A DNA stretch of 6,064 nt. It comes from Candidatus Scatomorpha stercorigallinarum. Its GTDB lineage: Bacteria; Bacillota_A; Clostridia; Oscillospirales; Oscillospiraceae. The DNA lies in contig DVOV01000084.1 of the NCBI GenBank assembly GCA_018713375.1, positions 1-6,064 on the forward strand. The letters are read 5' to 3'. Below the pieces are notes generated by a model. It was given only the letters and a program-made list of their open reading frames with translations, did no database searches and was not told where the DNA came from. A program made the translations under genes and the position numbers. Shown here one piece after another: positions 5,846 to 6,064 of this stretch. How positions within the stretch are numbered: the first letter of the stretch is position 1; every line of letters starts with the position of its first letter.

Positions 5846-6064
5846 TTACTCGCTGAACAGCGCATTGAATTCCGCCGCGATATCGGCGGCGTTGGCATGG
5901 GAGACGAGCATCAGATAGTTGCCGTTGACGCATATCTGCGCGCTCTCCCACATGGATATGCTCTCGGGATACCAGGCCCCGCCGTCCACCTGCGTCTGCT
6001 TGCGGGTCTCAAGTATGGCCTGCACGGCGGCCACATCGTCGCTGCTGGCGCACTCGATGAGCAC
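5846..6064 (-). CDS. DUF4358 domain protein, C-terminal part (5' end off window)
   Basis: The last 72 or so residues of a protein whose start lies beyond the right edge; the frame is open to the edge and the GTG at 6062-6064 is best read as an internal Val. The visible part (a helix rich in Ala and Asp followed by ILETRKQTQVDGGAWYPES, then ICVNGNYLMLVSH and a final AADIAAEFNALF helix) fits the C-terminal half of DUF4358, a family of small secreted lipoproteins in Clostridia that often sits beside MBOAT and DHHW genes. The lipoprotein signal peptide expected at the N-terminus cannot be checked here. It is the first gene of the operon visible, 24 bases before the MBOAT gene. Function is unknown; an accessory role in envelope acylation is inferred from neighbourhood only. 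Confidence 0.75.
   Translation of the reverse strand: MLIECASSDDVAAVQAILETRKQTQVDGGAWYPESISMWESAQICVNGNYLMLVSHANAADIAAEFNALFSE

Noticed and set aside
6062..6064. GTG at the right edge as the start of the DUF4358 gene
   Set aside because: The frame stays open to the edge and a start here would remove the signal peptide and N-terminal half of the domain.

Overview
The window looks like chromosomal DNA from a GC-rich Gram-positive anaerobe, most likely a gut Clostridia member of the Oscillospiraceae type. This is an inference from GC content (roughly 60% by eye), strong AGGAGG ribosome binding sites, the class II aldolase subtype, and the MBOAT / DHHW / DUF4358 gene set that is common in that group. 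No RNA genes, insertion sequences, CRISPR arrays or long repeats were seen.

Plus-strand half (1-2667): the 3' two thirds of a class II fructose-1,6-bisphosphate aldolase gene (cut by the left edge). After a 52-base gap with a perfect Shine-Dalgarno sequence comes a 647-residue protein with the whole architecture of a Zn/Cd-type P1B heavy-metal ATPase (eight membrane segments, A, P and N domains). It is the most interesting object here. Every catalytic signature I can align is altered: DKTGT is SKPGT, TGES is GGSE, CPC is NPC, the HP histidine is Thr, TGD is TDE and the GDGxND loop is gone. The structural framework and the membrane Lys and Asp near the C-terminus remain. The frame is intact and well translated, so it reads as a retained pseudo-ATPase rather than a decaying gene.

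The two halves converge on a long GC-rich hairpin (about 2680-2713) that has A-runs and T-runs on both sides and should terminate transcription in both directions.

Minus-strand half (6064 to 2720): a tightly packed operon read right to left: the C-terminal part of a DUF4358 protein (cut by the right edge), an AlgI/DltB-like MBOAT O-acyltransferase, a DHHW-family (AlgX/AlgJ-like SGNH) protein, and a small membrane DUF3267 protein with an HELTH zinc-protease motif. Gaps are 24, 9 and 3 bases, and two of the ribosome binding sites overlap the end of the gene upstream. The MBOAT and DHHW proteins probably pass acyl (acetyl) groups across the membrane and onto an extracellular glycan. DUF4358 and the zincin-like protein are probable accessory envelope proteins of unknown role. 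The operon promoter lies outside the window.
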